Source: Clostridiaceae bacterium (GTDB lineage Bacteria; Bacillota; Clostridia; Lachnospirales; Lachnospiraceae). Taken from it: 64,000 nt of DNA. Where the stretch lies: NCBI GenBank assembly GCA_902363735.1, contig CABJBA010000010.1, positions 62,001 to 126,000 on the forward strand, given 5' to 3'. Below, one piece after another: positions 56,682-64,000 of this stretch. A program made the position numbers and the translations under genes. Every line of letters starts with the position of its first letter. Position 1 is the first letter of the stretch. Under the pieces are notes generated by a model. The model was not told where the DNA came from and searched no databases. It worked only from the letters and a program-made list of their open reading frames with translations.

Positions 56682-58391
56682 TTAAAACCGTAAACTGCGG
56701 CACCGGTTAAATGCTGCAAAAATTTCCTGCCTTCTGGGCAGAGCTAGATTGGCAGGAAGTCCTTCTCCTTTTCCAAGGAACATGAGCCCATGGAGGTGAA
56801 CCTCTTTTTCCAGTTCATCTACGATCTGAACCATGGTTCTTTTCCTGTCCATAAAATGCTCAGCTCCATATTTAAGAAAATATCCCAGAGCAGTGATCTG
56901 CTCGGACTCTGCAAGCTGTTCCACAAAACGCAGATCCACCACTTCCCGGTCAATCAGAAGGCTGTCCTGTCCCAAAACTTTCATCTTGGAACGCCCCTCC
57001 TTTCCTCCTGTGGAAAGTCCTGCAGGAATCCTGGAAACCCCCATCTCAGGCAGAGGAAGAGAGGAAACCTCTTCTCCGCAGTCCTTAGCGGCCTTTTTAG
57101 CCTGTTCTGTAATGTCCTTCGGCACATAGGAGTCCATCTGAATGATATAATCAGCCACATGAAAATAGGCTCCGGAGCTTCCTGCCACTAAAATGGTGGA
57201 AATTCCCTGCTGCTCATAAAGCCCTCTTACTCTTTCTATAAAAGGAGTAATCGGCTCTTTTTCCCGGCTCACTACCTGCTGCATCAACCTGTCCCTCACC
57301 ATAAAGTTAGTGGCACTAGTATCCTCATCGAGCAGAAGAACTTGGGCTCCGCTTTCCATAGCTTCCACCACACCGGCAGCCTGGGAAGTGCTTCCGCTGG
57401 CATCCTGAGTACAAAAACGGACCGTGTCCCGTTTATCAGGAAGATCCCTGATAAAAAGGGAGATATCCACTTCCTGAATGCTTCTTCCATCCTCTGCTCT
57501 CAACTTAACAGCCGAAGCATCAGTGATTACAAGCTCTCTTCCATCTCCTTGAATATGATCGTAAACACCCCATTCCAAAGCCTCCAAAAGGGTGGTTTTC
57601 CCATGGTATCCACCACCAACAATCAGGGTGACACCTTTAGGGATCCCCATTCCTCTTAGCCTTCCCCTGTTGGGAAGATTCATTTCCACCTCCATGGAAA
57701 CCGGAGACCGGAAAGCCACTGCCTTTTCCAATGGTTTTTTTGAAACCCCAGATTTTCTTGGGAGAATAGAACCGTTTGCAATAAACGCCACCAGCTCCCC
57801 GGCGGAAAGCTGCCTTCTGATTTCCTGCTGATCCTCAGAAAGCTTACGAACCTCTTCAACCCTTTGCTTTTCCACTGTGGGATATGTTCCATAAAAACAG
57901 GTTTCTGCAGCACAAGAGGGAAGAAAATCAAAAAGAATCTTAATCAGCTCCCCGGAATTAATGGTTCTTCCGTTAGCTGGAAATCCAACTTCCAGCCGGA
58001 TCACCAGGCCTCCATCATTCTCTCTTACAGAGCAGGCCGTCCTCTCCAAAATCTCCTGTCCGGGGCTGCTTACAGAAAGAAGTCCGCTTTTTCCAGAGCC
58101 TTTTGCCTTAAAATTAAACTGCTCCGCCCTTTTTCCAAACCATCTCAAAAGATGGTCTTCCAGAGCAATCCTCTTGTGGTATTGGTCATAAGACCATAAG
58201 GGAAACCCTGCTTTTTTCCCTTCCACATGAATGCTGATTCTGGAAGGAGAAGCAAAGGGATCTCCCTGCACATGGTCAATGGAGAGAACATAATCAGGAA
58301 AACGGTATTCTCCCTTTGCCCCTTTGTAAGCCGGATACCCTTTCCTGTCTATGGAGCAGAGAAACTGTCTTAAATCTTCAGCCGCCTTCAC
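56682..58391 (-). CDS. ABC-class predicted ATPase (COG3044 type)
   Basis: 569 residues, soluble. A long N-terminal domain precedes a P-loop with [16 protein letters not shown] (Walker A), then [13 protein letters not shown] as Walker B. The order and spacing match the ABC_ATPase (PF09818/COG3044) family, a lone ATPase without permease whose role is poorly known; a trypanosome relative binds RNA. It overlaps queA by 4 nt and ends about 25 bp before rex. Confidence 0.88.
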   Translation of the reverse strand: MKAAEDLRQFLCSIDRKGYPAYKGAKGEYRFPDYVLSIDHVQGDPFASPSRISIHVEGKKAGFPLWSYDQYHKRIALEDHLLRWFGKRAEQFNFKAKGSGKSGLLSVSSPGQEILERTACSVRENDGGLVIRLEVGFPANGRTINSGELIKILFDFLPSCAAETCFYGTYPTVEKQRVEEVRKLSEDQQEIRRQLSAGELVAFIANGSILPRKSGVSKKPLEKAVAFRSPVSMEVEMNLPNRGRLRGMGIPKGVTLIVGGGYHGKTTLLEALEWGVYDHIQGDGRELVITDASAVKLRAEDGRSIQEVDISLFIRDLPDKRDTVRFCTQDASGSTSQAAGVVEAMESGAQVLLLDEDTSATNFMVRDRLMQQVVSREKEPITPFIERVRGLYEQQGISTILVAGSSGAYFHVADYIIQMDSYVPKDITEQAKKAAKDCGEEVSSLPLPEMGVSRIPAGLSTGGKEGRSKMKVLGQDSLLIDREVVDLRFVEQLAESEQITALGYFLKYGAEHFMDRKRTMVQIVDELEKEVHLHGLMFLGKGEGLPANLALPRRQEIFAAFNRCRSLRF

Positions 58392-59461
58392 ACGTTTTGC
58401 CCCCTTTTCACATCTTCCTTCCCTGTTTCAATCAGATCGGTAATCAGCATGGCATCTCCAAAGCTGAAAAAGCGGTATCTCTCTTTCACAGCCTCATCGT
58501 AAGCATGAAGAACCGCATCCCGCCCTGCCAGAGCCGATACCAGCATCACCAGGGTAGATTCCGGCAGATGGAAATTGGTAATCAGGCTGTCCAAAACCTT
58601 AAAGCGGTATCCCGGATAAATGAATATTTCTGTCCAGCCTGTTCCTGCCTTCAGGGTTCCATCCTCGGCGGATGCAGATTCCACCGTGCGGCAGCTTGTG
58701 GTTCCTACGCAGATAATCCTTCCACCCTGTTTCTTTGCATCATTGACTTTTTTGGCCTCTTCCTCTTCCACCATATAAAACTCTGAGTGCATATGGTGTT
58801 CTTCAATTTTTTCCACCTTTACCGGACGAAAGGTTCCAAGTCCTACATGAAGAGTCACACGGGCAACAGAAACTCCCATTCCCTCGATTTCCTCCAAAAG
58901 CTTCTTCGTAAAATGCAATCCCGCAGTGGGAGCTGCTGCAGAGCCCTCATGTTTTGCATATACCGTCTGATAGCGGTTCTTATCCTGAAGCTGATGGGTA
59001 ATATAGGGCGGTAAGGGCATCTGACCAAGACGATCCAGAATTTCCTCAAATATTCCGTCATAGGAAAACTGAATCAGACGGTTTCCTTCCTCTGCAATTT
59101 CTATTACCGTACCTTTTAAGAGCCCGTCACCAAAGGAAATCTCAGTCCCTACCTTTGCCTTTTTCCCAGGCTTTACAAGAGTTTCCCATATATCATTGTC
59201 TCTTCTCTTTAACAATAGTATTTCAATTTTTGCCTCTGTTCCCTTTTTGACTCCAAACAGTCTGGCCGGGATTACCTTGGTATCATTAATAACCAGACAA
59301 TCTCCCTTCTTTAAATAAGAAAGAACATCTCTGAAATGTTTATGATTCAGATCTCCTGTATTTTTATCCAATACCAACAGTCTGGAAGCAGAACGGTCTT
59401 CCAAGGGGTCCTGGGCGATCAGCTCTTGAGGTAAATCAAAATAAAAATCTTTTACGTCCAT
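58388..59461 (-). CDS. queA: S-adenosylmethionine:tRNA ribosyltransferase-isomerase QueA
   Basis: 357 residues from the ATG at 59461, which has AAAGGAG; 37 upstream codons are leader. [13 protein letters not shown] and the later [10 protein letters not shown] are family signatures. It adds the ribosyl of SAM to preQ1 in tRNA, giving epoxyqueuosine. A strong terminator-like hairpin sits only 26 bp upstream of the ATG. No other queuosine genes are adjacent. Confidence 0.95.
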   Translation of the reverse strand: MDVKDFYFDLPQELIAQDPLEDRSASRLLVLDKNTGDLNHKHFRDVLSYLKKGDCLVINDTKVIPARLFGVKKGTEAKIEILLLKRRDNDIWETLVKPGKKAKVGTEISFGDGLLKGTVIEIAEEGNRLIQFSYDGIFEEILDRLGQMPLPPYITHQLQDKNRYQTVYAKHEGSAAAPTAGLHFTKKLLEEIEGMGVSVARVTLHVGLGTFRPVKVEKIEEHHMHSEFYMVEEEEAKKVNDAKKQGGRIICVGTTSCRTVESASAEDGTLKAGTGWTEIFIYPGYRFKVLDSLITNFHLPESTLVMLVSALAGRDAVLHAYDEAVKERYRFFSFGDAMLITDLIETGKEDVKRGQNV

Positions 59462-59481
59462 AACGCAGTTTTCTCCTTTGC

Positions 59482-59520
59482 CAAAAATGCTCCTCTGCAC
59501 GGTGCCACGCAGAGAAGCAT
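59482..59520 (-). terminator. Terminator-like hairpin just upstream of queA
   Basis: 12-bp stem (59487-59498 with 59509-59520, one mismatch) followed by five T on the minus strand. It starts 6 bp after the stop of the upstream gene and ends 26 bp before the queA ATG, leaving no room for another promoter after it. Confidence 0.7.
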
Positions 59521-59525
59521 CTGTT

Positions 59526-60323
59526 TTACATATTGTCCGGCTGACTTTCCGACTCTGTTTCTTCTGCCTCAACAGTTTCTTCTATTTCATCTGTTTCATC
59601 AACTTCATCTGTCAGGGTATGATAAACAGCCAGCAGGTTTTCATCTGATTTTAAGGCCTTTTCAAAGCTTTCATTTACCTCTTTTGCCATGGCCTGAACA
59701 GCCTCAGACTGGTTTGCTTCTTCCATATACTTAGACTGAGCCTGGTTCACATCTCCCACCAGATAATAAGTTCCATCCTCAGCAGCTTTTGCATAACACA
59801 AAATCAAGCTGGGAGCCAGAGTATCTGCCTGGCGGAACATAATATCAAATTTTGCATAAACCAGATACTCCCCTTCTTTTGCTCCGGGGATTGTATAGCA
59901 GATCAGATTTTCAAAGCCCCGGTAGAATTTTACTTCCTCTTCCATTCTGGCAATCTGTTCCCGAATCTGGTCCTGGGAATAGGTTCCTCCGTACACCTCA
60001 TCTAATAACTCCGGGTCACAGGTTTTTCTGGCCTTAAAATAAGTTTCCAACAAATCATGAACCTCCGGAACAGCTTCCTCCTGCAAGGTAAAATCCACTG
60101 TTACAGGTTCTTGGGGCGTAACTTCTCCGCTTTCATTTTCCGGCAGCTGGGATTGTGTTTCTGTCCCAACATTCCCTGACATACCCTGTTCCGGCACTGA
60201 TTGATCCAGTACAATAATGAGTACGATTAATAAAACCGCTGCCAGCGGAATGGACATAAATTTCAGAAAACGCCTGGTTTCTGCTGTCAATTTTTTATTC
60301 CATTTTTCTAATAAGTCCTTCAT
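59526..60323 (-). CDS. Membrane-anchored protein of unknown function
   Basis: 265 residues. A short basic cytosolic start, one membrane helix (residues ~25-41), an acidic Gln/Pro linker, a globular extracytoplasmic domain with NTF2-like features ([21 protein letters not shown] and later FRGFENL), and a Glu-rich tail. Resembles unnamed Lachnospiraceae proteins; function unknown. It is the first gene of the strand run leading to queA. Confidence 0.8.
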   Translation of the reverse strand: MKDLLEKWNKKLTAETRRFLKFMSIPLAAVLLIVLIIVLDQSVPEQGMSGNVGTETQSQLPENESGEVTPQEPVTVDFTLQEEAVPEVHDLLETYFKARKTCDPELLDEVYGGTYSQDQIREQIARMEEEVKFYRGFENLICYTIPGAKEGEYLVYAKFDIMFRQADTLAPSLILCYAKAAEDGTYYLVGDVNQAQSKYMEEANQSEAVQAMAKEVNESFEKALKSDENLLAVYHTLTDEVDETDEIEETVEAEETESESQPDNM

Positions 60324-60436
60324 ACAGGCTCAACCTCCCGGGACAATAATCTCCAATTCATTCTAACAAAAAAACAAACAAAAATCAATAAATAACTCTT
60401 GCGCTTTAAAACAATCTATAGTAGAATGTAAAAGAT

Positions 60437-60508
60437 GCATCTGTAGCTCAGTGGATAGAGCAGTGGCCTCCGGAGCTGCGTGCGTAGGTTCGATTCCTAT
60501 CAGGTGCA
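60437..60508 (+). tRNA. tRNA-Arg (anticodon CCG)
   Basis: 72 nt with a full cloverleaf: acceptor GCATCTG/CAGGTGC, D-arm TAGCTCAGTGG, anticodon loop CTCCGGA giving CCG (reads CGG), and T-arm GTTCGATTC. CCA is not encoded. Followed by a T-run (terminator). The DNA to its right is AT-rich with an integrase remnant, so its 3' end is a likely integration site. Confidence 0.95.
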
Positions 60509-60636
60509 TTCTTTTTTTACCTATTTTAACTCTTATAAAATCCTTAATCTATAAGGATTCTCTGATATCTATCAGCTTTTCATGAATTCCCCAATTACTG
60601 GTTTTTACTGAAAGATAAGTGGTCAAAACTTCCTCA

Positions 60637-60843
60637 TTAAACCTTGCAAATACTGGATATTGCGTCTGTCATCTGGTCATTTAAAACATGGATATATGTA
60701 CTGTACATGGTGTTAATATGGGAGTGTTCTAAGAGTTTGCTGACAATGCTAATCTCTATGCCATTCTTTAGCAGTCTTGAAGAAATATATGTCTGAGTGG
60801 GTAAATTGTATAATCCTCTGCTTCCACCAATCCAAGAACACAT
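60637..60843 (-). pseudogene. Tyrosine recombinase (integrase) C-terminal remnant
   Basis: 68 residues resembling only the C-terminal end of an XerC/D-like integrase: SSRLLKNGIEISIVSKLLEHSHINTMYSTYIHV matches the last catalytic block with its His and nucleophile Tyr. The preceding Arg-His box (LRHT in the family) reads LPTQT, and the rest of the gene is missing. A decayed gene located 130 bp right of tRNA-Arg. Confidence 0.7.
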
Positions 60844-60927
60844 TTATAAGTCCGTAAAATGTGGATTTATGCGCTTATGACAAATTGGACATTCTCTTGT
60901 TTCATTCTCCAGTAATTTGCTTTTCAT
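60844..60927 (-). CDS. 27-residue ORF with a CPxC motif
   Basis: MKSKLLENETRECPICHKRI plus seven more residues; half a zinc-ribbon (CPICH). GGAG is seven bases before the ATG and its stop abuts the ATG of the integrase remnant. It could be a real small protein or a broken longer gene. Confidence 0.3.
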   Translation of the reverse strand: MKSKLLENETRECPICHKRINPHFTDL

Positions 60928-60983
60928 AAACCAGCTCCATTTCATTAATAATATGAATCTTACACGTCTACACGTTTGAAATA

Positions 60984-61012
60984 ATACTATCACAAACACA
61001 TGTGCTCTTCAA
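60984..61012 (-). promoter_or_regulatory. Candidate promoter for the small ORF and integrase remnant
   Basis: Minus strand TTGAAG (61012-61007), 17-bp spacer, TAGTAT (60989-60984). A tandem ACGTGTAGACGTGTA lies just downstream. Confidence 0.4.
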
Positions 61013-61039
61013 CTATATATTGTGTACCATTAAACAATA

Positions 61040-61062
61040 AAAAAGGACTAATCTCTTAGTCC
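61040..61062 (-). terminator. Terminator after the second CPBP gene
   Basis: GGACTAA/TTAGTCC with loop TCTC and six T on the minus strand, 41 bp after the stop; near-copy of the one at 16066-16091. Confidence 0.8.
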
Positions 61063-61103
61063 GTCATTTCACATTCACAATATAAGAATTCCTTATAGTT
61101 CAT

Positions 61104-61994
61104 CTAGATATCTGAGACATTTTTTGTTTTTGTTAAATACCATTTTAAAACCAGCATTGTAATCAATGTAACTAAGGTGACAACTAAACCACCTTCCGGG
61201 CCAAAAGCGCCGCCATTGAATATATTATCTGTTTTGTATTCGGTTGTAAAAATACCTTGTATTCCAAGACCACTTACATTGAATCCATAGACATTACCCT
61301 GGAAATAATTCCAAAGAATGTGAAACCCTGTTGGCATCCAAAGCGACTTTGTTTTTGTAAACATATAAGCAAACACAATACCTATCAACATAATATTTAA
61401 AAACGACATCAGGTTAAATTCGTTATTAAAAATGTGTGCTAAAGAAAAAATAATTCCAGAAAACATAATAACAAAAAATCTATTTTTGAATGTACGGAGA
61501 CTAGTAATAATAAATCCCCGATAAAAAAGTTCCTCTGAAAAACCTACCAAAGTAAAGATTAACAAATATTTTAATGCATCGGGAGTAAAATGAGGCTGGT
61601 AAGAAACAACATTTGCATTTTCTGTTAGCAGAAGTAAGAAAAATACAGTCGAAATTGTGATTGCACCAAGCAACAATCCAATGACAAGCTCATTAACTTT
61701 CTGTAAAGAGAACCAGCCTTTTATGTTCTTAAATGATAGCTTCAGTATACATTTCAAAAAAATTGACGTCATAAATATATTTATAAGAAACTCAAAAACC
61801 AAAAGTAACCAATTATAGTTTATATACCACTTTGTATATACTTCAAACCGATCTGCTTCTTTTACAGTGTCCAAAATATAATTGTAAACACCTATATCTA
61901 CTTGCCAGTAAAATATCCACGGTACTAAAAAACTAATACCTAACGATACAATAATATAGATAATGGACTTAATTTTATCTTTTTTTATAATCAA
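61104..61994 (-). CDS. CPBP-family intramembrane metalloprotease
   Basis: 296 residues, about eight membrane segments. Motifs in order: EELFYRGFII (EExxxR), FSLAHIFN (second His) and HILWNYFQG (third motif). Related in family, not closely in sequence, to the copy at 16.1 kb. A 38-codon ORF lies 45 bp upstream on the same strand and could encode a peptide acted on by it, but that is only positional evidence. AT-rich, inside the putative island. Confidence 0.88.
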   Translation of the reverse strand: MIIKKDKIKSIIYIIVSLGISFLVPWIFYWQVDIGVYNYILDTVKEADRFEVYTKWYINYNWLLLVFEFLINIFMTSIFLKCILKLSFKNIKGWFSLQKVNELVIGLLLGAITISTVFFLLLLTENANVVSYQPHFTPDALKYLLIFTLVGFSEELFYRGFIITSLRTFKNRFFVIMFSGIIFSLAHIFNNEFNLMSFLNIMLIGIVFAYMFTKTKSLWMPTGFHILWNYFQGNVYGFNVSGLGIQGIFTTEYKTDNIFNGGAFGPEGGLVVTLVTLITMLVLKWYLTKTKNVSDI

Positions 61995-62039
61995 AATACT
62001 TCTCCTATTATTTAAATAAGGAATACACGGTATAACAGG

Positions 62040-62156
62040 TTATTTGGTCTTTTTATTGATCCATGTTAAAAAGGGAGTTTTATTGTCAGGATTAAATTTA
62101 TCTGGCCCATACCAATGATTCATGTTAAGAGTCTCAGTTTCAACAGACTTATTCAT
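62040..62156 (-). CDS. 38-residue peptide ORF upstream of the CPBP protease
   Basis: Begins MNKSVETETLNMNHWYG and continues polar and aromatic with PDKF, PFLTW and a basic end; no leader double-Gly motif. AGGAAG is nine bases before the ATG and TATAAT (62190-62185) lies upstream. It is co-oriented with the protease 45 bp downstream. I do not recognise it; may be a real small protein, a precursor peptide or a remnant. Confidence 0.4.
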   Translation of the reverse strand: MNKSVETETLNMNHWYGPDKFNPDNKTPFLTWINKKTK

Positions 62157-62313
62157 GACCATGCACTTCCTAAATGATACAAATATTATATCACGAAATA
62201 ATTTGGAAAGCCAGTAAATAAGTGGTTCTATGCGTATTTTTTCAGATAGCTAAAAGAACTTTTTTGTAAATAGAAAGACCTTCCATAAACCACTGGAAAC
62301 GACCGGAATCCAA

Positions 62314-62613
62314 TCATTTATAAAGCACCTCAAAACCATCTTTATCAGAATGCGATGCCTTCAGTCTATGGCATCTTTTTTCACTGAAAAGATCCAACTC
62401 ATAGGTATCCCGGACGATTTCCATAAGACCGTCTATGCTACACCTCGTATCGGTGTAACCGGTTACAAGAAATATTTTTGCCACGCCGGAGAAATCACCT
62501 GACACAGTTGTCCCAGCGCATCTAATGTGGCTGCAATAATGACGGAATCTGCATGATTGCCAATAGCCAAAACGACGCCATTGTATTCCGGACGGATTGA
62601 GATAAATCAGCAC
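62314..62613 (-). pseudogene. IS66-family tnpB remnant
   Basis: From about 62505 (GTG) the frame reads like IS66 Orf2: DFSGVAKIFLVTGYTD, then SIDGLMEIV, and at the end KDGFEVLYK. About ten residues around the usual LFCG are deleted, and the C-terminus stops early. Upstream a different frame (GNHADSVIIAATLDALGQLC) resembles the end of IS66 TnpA, so a frameshift separates them. No transposase core or terminal repeats found. Confidence 0.65.
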
Positions 62614-62684
62614 GATGGTAGATTATGTTGTGCTTACTATCTTTTTCTCTGCCATGTGGTTTTTCATTGCTTAAATTATGGTTC

Positions 62685-63104
62685 TTAAAAAAAAGGGATA
62701 TCTTTATACCATTGATTTATATGTTTTTTTAAAGCAATAACAGTTTCATCACTAATGATATGCTCCATTTTACATGCATCTTCACTTGCTGTTAGCTTAT
62801 TTACGTCACAACAGGTAATTAAAAAATGTTTTATTAGCCGAAACTTGGATATAATGACTTCACCTTGTTTACGGCCTTCATCAGTGAGAAGTATTTCACC
62901 TCCTAAAGGCTTAACGAGTAATCTCTCCTCTTGTAATATAGTCACAGCACTATGGACACTCGGTTTTGAAACTCCCAAATAAACAGCAAGGTCAATTGAA
63001 CGGACTGTTTGTGTTTTTTCAGATAGCTTATATATAGCTTTTAAATATTCCTCCCTCGACGGACTAAGTTTTTTCTCCAAATGACTACGCTTATTTTGTT
63101 GCAC
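62685..63104 (-). CDS. DtxR/MntR-family metal-dependent regulator
   Basis: 139 residues. N-terminal winged helix (SREEYLKAIYKLSE, VRSIDLAVYLGVSKPSVHSAV) and a dimerisation domain with potential metal ligands (Cys/Glu/His in CKMEHIIS). Such proteins repress metal uptake when Mn or Fe is plentiful. The GTG start has GGAGGG. Its promoter overlaps one of three copies of an inverted repeat shared with the MarR gene and the 69-residue gene, so it is itself probably under MarR control. Confidence 0.9.
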   Translation of the reverse strand: MQQNKRSHLEKKLSPSREEYLKAIYKLSEKTQTVRSIDLAVYLGVSKPSVHSAVTILQEERLLVKPLGGEILLTDEGRKQGEVIISKFRLIKHFLITCCDVNKLTASEDACKMEHIISDETVIALKKHINQWYKDIPFF

Positions 63105-63138
63105 AACCAGCCCTCCATTTTATGCTTAGGTAGAATTT

Positions 63139-63153
63139 GTATAGTTGCCATAC
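63139..63153. promoter_or_regulatory. MarR operator candidate, site 1 (DtxR-type gene)
   Basis: GTATAGTTGCCATAC; overlaps the -10 (TATACA on the minus strand) of the promoter whose -35 is TTGCGC with 16-bp spacing. Confidence 0.65.
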
Positions 63154-63165
63154 TCATTGGCGCAA

Positions 63166-63375
63166 TTATTTATTCTTTTGATTTTTTAAGTCCTCCTTAT
63201 TCGAATTAATTTGCGGATATATTGGACAATCATATGGGTAAAAAGAAACACCGAAAAATCCCGAATAAGAATTTAAAATTGTTTGAAATGCTCTTTCATC
63301 AGCTCTAAGTTTTTGTTGATATAGTAGTTCGCTGGCTTCACTATTATCAAAAGTATGATGTTTTTTCTTTTTCAT
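63166..63375 (-). CDS. 69-residue protein of unknown function
   Basis: Polar, basic N-terminus (MKKKKHH), then a helix-prone middle (ELLYQQKLRADERAFQTIL) and an aromatic stretch YSGFFGVSFYPYDCPIYP with a single Cys; basic end. No signal peptide. AGGAG is eight bases before the ATG and its own operator-containing promoter lies at 63405-63445. It sits between MarR and DtxR-type genes that share the same operator motif, so it belongs to this small regulon. Function not recognised. Confidence 0.6.
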   Translation of the reverse strand: MKKKKHHTFDNSEASELLYQQKLRADERAFQTILNSYSGFFGVSFYPYDCPIYPQINSNKEDLKNQKNK

Positions 63376-63411
63376 GTTAGTTTCTCCTAACTCTATTATA
63401 TAAAAAAATGT

Positions 63412-63426
63412 GTATAGCTACCATAC
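63412..63426. promoter_or_regulatory. MarR operator candidate, site 2 (69-residue gene)
   Basis: GTATAGCTACCATAC; overlaps TATACA of the minus-strand promoter. The sequence beyond it (GG-GCAA-TTT-ATTC) also resembles that beyond site 1. Confidence 0.65.
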
Positions 63427-63441
63427 ACTGGTGCAAAATTT

Positions 63442-63915
63442 TTATTCAACTATATTTTCATCGAAATTTTCAACTCTGCTTATGAGGGAGGACAAGAAGT
63501 TTGACAAAAATTTCAGTTCCGCCTCAGTAGCATTTTGTAGTTCATTTTCCACAATATTGTTTAAAACAGAATGGTAATACATATGATTTTTATGGGCTTT
63601 TTTCCCCTTTTCCGTTAGGCTCAGTGAATATCTAGATAAATTGAGATCATCAATGTCCTTTATAACCAGAGCCTTTCTCTCCAGTTTTTTGAGAATTTCG
63701 GAAACAGCCCCTTTTGTTACTCCCAGAACATCAGCCAGACCACCTACATGAATGCCAGAATGTTCGGCAATAGCCATAATCACATGTATTTCAGAGTGAA
63801 AAATCGGCACATCCGTTCCAAAGTAACGAGTCTTTTTATCCAATTCAACCAAGGCAAGTGATAAGTTCAGAGAATCATATGCAATTTGATGTTTGTTAGT
63901 TAATAATTTATCCAT
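63442..63915 (-). CDS. MarR-family transcriptional regulator
   Basis: 157 residues. Central winged helix HVGGLADVLGVTKGAVSEILKKLE and wing with DIDDLNLSRYSLSLTEKG. MarR proteins are usually dimeric repressors relieved by small ligands or oxidants. The gene has a near-consensus promoter whose spacer is filled by site 3 of the inverted repeat, so it likely represses itself and the two following genes. Confidence 0.92.
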   Translation of the reverse strand: MDKLLTNKHQIAYDSLNLSLALVELDKKTRYFGTDVPIFHSEIHVIMAIAEHSGIHVGGLADVLGVTKGAVSEILKKLERKALVIKDIDDLNLSRYSLSLTEKGKKAHKNHMYYHSVLNNIVENELQNATEAELKFLSNFLSSLISRVENFDENIVE

Positions 63916-63921
63916 GCTAAT

Positions 63922-63950
63922 AGTATATGGTTGCTATACTCTTTTGTCAA
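63922..63950 (-). promoter_or_regulatory. Promoter of the MarR gene with operator site 3
   Basis: Minus strand TTGACA (63950-63945), 17-bp spacer, TATACT (63927-63922). The spacer and -10 contain GTATAGCAACCATATAC (63923-63939), matching sites 1 and 2. The remaining bases to 64000 hold no gene. Confidence 0.75.
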
Positions 63951-64000
63951 GTCACATTTAATTATTGTTTCTTATATCGGATAGAACCTCTTTGCTCTCA

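Larger units (their letters stand above)
60509..61103. other. Sparse region right of the tRNA gene
   Basis: 595 bp containing only an integrase remnant, a 27-codon ORF and their putative promoter. I saw no direct repeat of the tRNA 3' end in the window, so the far attachment site is not located. Confidence 0.5.

Noticed and set aside
62228..62245. 15-nt match TTTTTTCAGATAGCT between the spacer and the DtxR-type gene (63018-63032)
   Set aside because: Short, AT-rich and without flanking similarity; expected by chance in a window this size.
1..64000. CRISPR arrays, rRNA genes, prophage structural genes
   Set aside because: Looked for regularly spaced repeats, rRNA-like sequence and phage gene runs; none were seen.

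Overview
The window reads as chromosome of a low-to-mid-GC, anaerobic, spore-forming Firmicute, most likely a Lachnospiraceae (Lacrimispora/Enterocloster-like) clostridium. The inference rests on gene content and style: a SpoVB-like flippase, two GerMN domains in a lipoprotein, a LysM/GH18 spore-coat-type protein, Rex, an anaerobic CbiK-type chelatase, iron alcohol dehydrogenase, strong AGGAGG ribosome sites, and long same-strand operons. No 16S or other species marker is present, so the genus is inference.

Layout. 1-2.8 kb: truncated family-5 solute-binding lipoprotein with an unusual tandem-hairpin leader, then threonine aldolase. 2.8-6.8 kb: iscS-iscU-mnmA-amidase operon with a Fur-like box at its promoter. 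7-11.5 kb: SpoVB-like flippase, secreted GH18 enzyme, and a V4R sensor/GGDEF pair. 11.7-19 kb: AT-rich, probably acquired block (GNAT, heterodimeric ABC exporter, CPBP protease, LysM protein with a degenerate GH18 domain). 19.1-23.5 kb: rlu-ligA-metA operon and a hemerythrin. 23.5-31.2 kb: FadR/IlvD-Edd dehydratase unit, cold-shock gene with a structured leader, and a purine module (deaminase, GntR, NCS2 permease). 31.2-41.1 kb: a tightly packed operon of seven genes (unknown protein, ABC exporter, DegV, histidine kinase, GerMN lipoprotein, ComEC, HolA). 41.2-46.2 kb: glycolysis (gap, pgk, tpiA, gpmI). 46.3-54.9 kb: PHP phosphatase, argH, YfhO, GtrA, apbE-cbiK, iron alcohol dehydrogenase. 55-60.4 kb: queA-COG3044-rex-lysR run and a membrane-anchored unknown.

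From tRNA-Arg(CCG) at 60.44 kb to the right edge the sequence turns AT-rich and looks like an eroded island: an integrase tail next to the tRNA, a second CPBP protease with a tiny ORF upstream, an IS66 tnpB remnant, and a set of three units (MarR, a 69-residue unknown, a DtxR/MntR-type regulator) that share one inverted-repeat operator motif.

The most interesting items are the three-site MarR operator set (63.1-63.95 kb), a two-copy structured repeat abutting the stop codons of iscS and rex, the duplicated terminator-like hairpins in the leader of the solute-binding protein gene, the terminator-like hairpin in the cold-shock leader, the GH18 protein that has lost its catalytic residues, and a possible AUA start for ComEC. 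Start codons were adjusted from ribosome-site spacing where stated. All homology calls are from reading motifs by eye; no database search was run.
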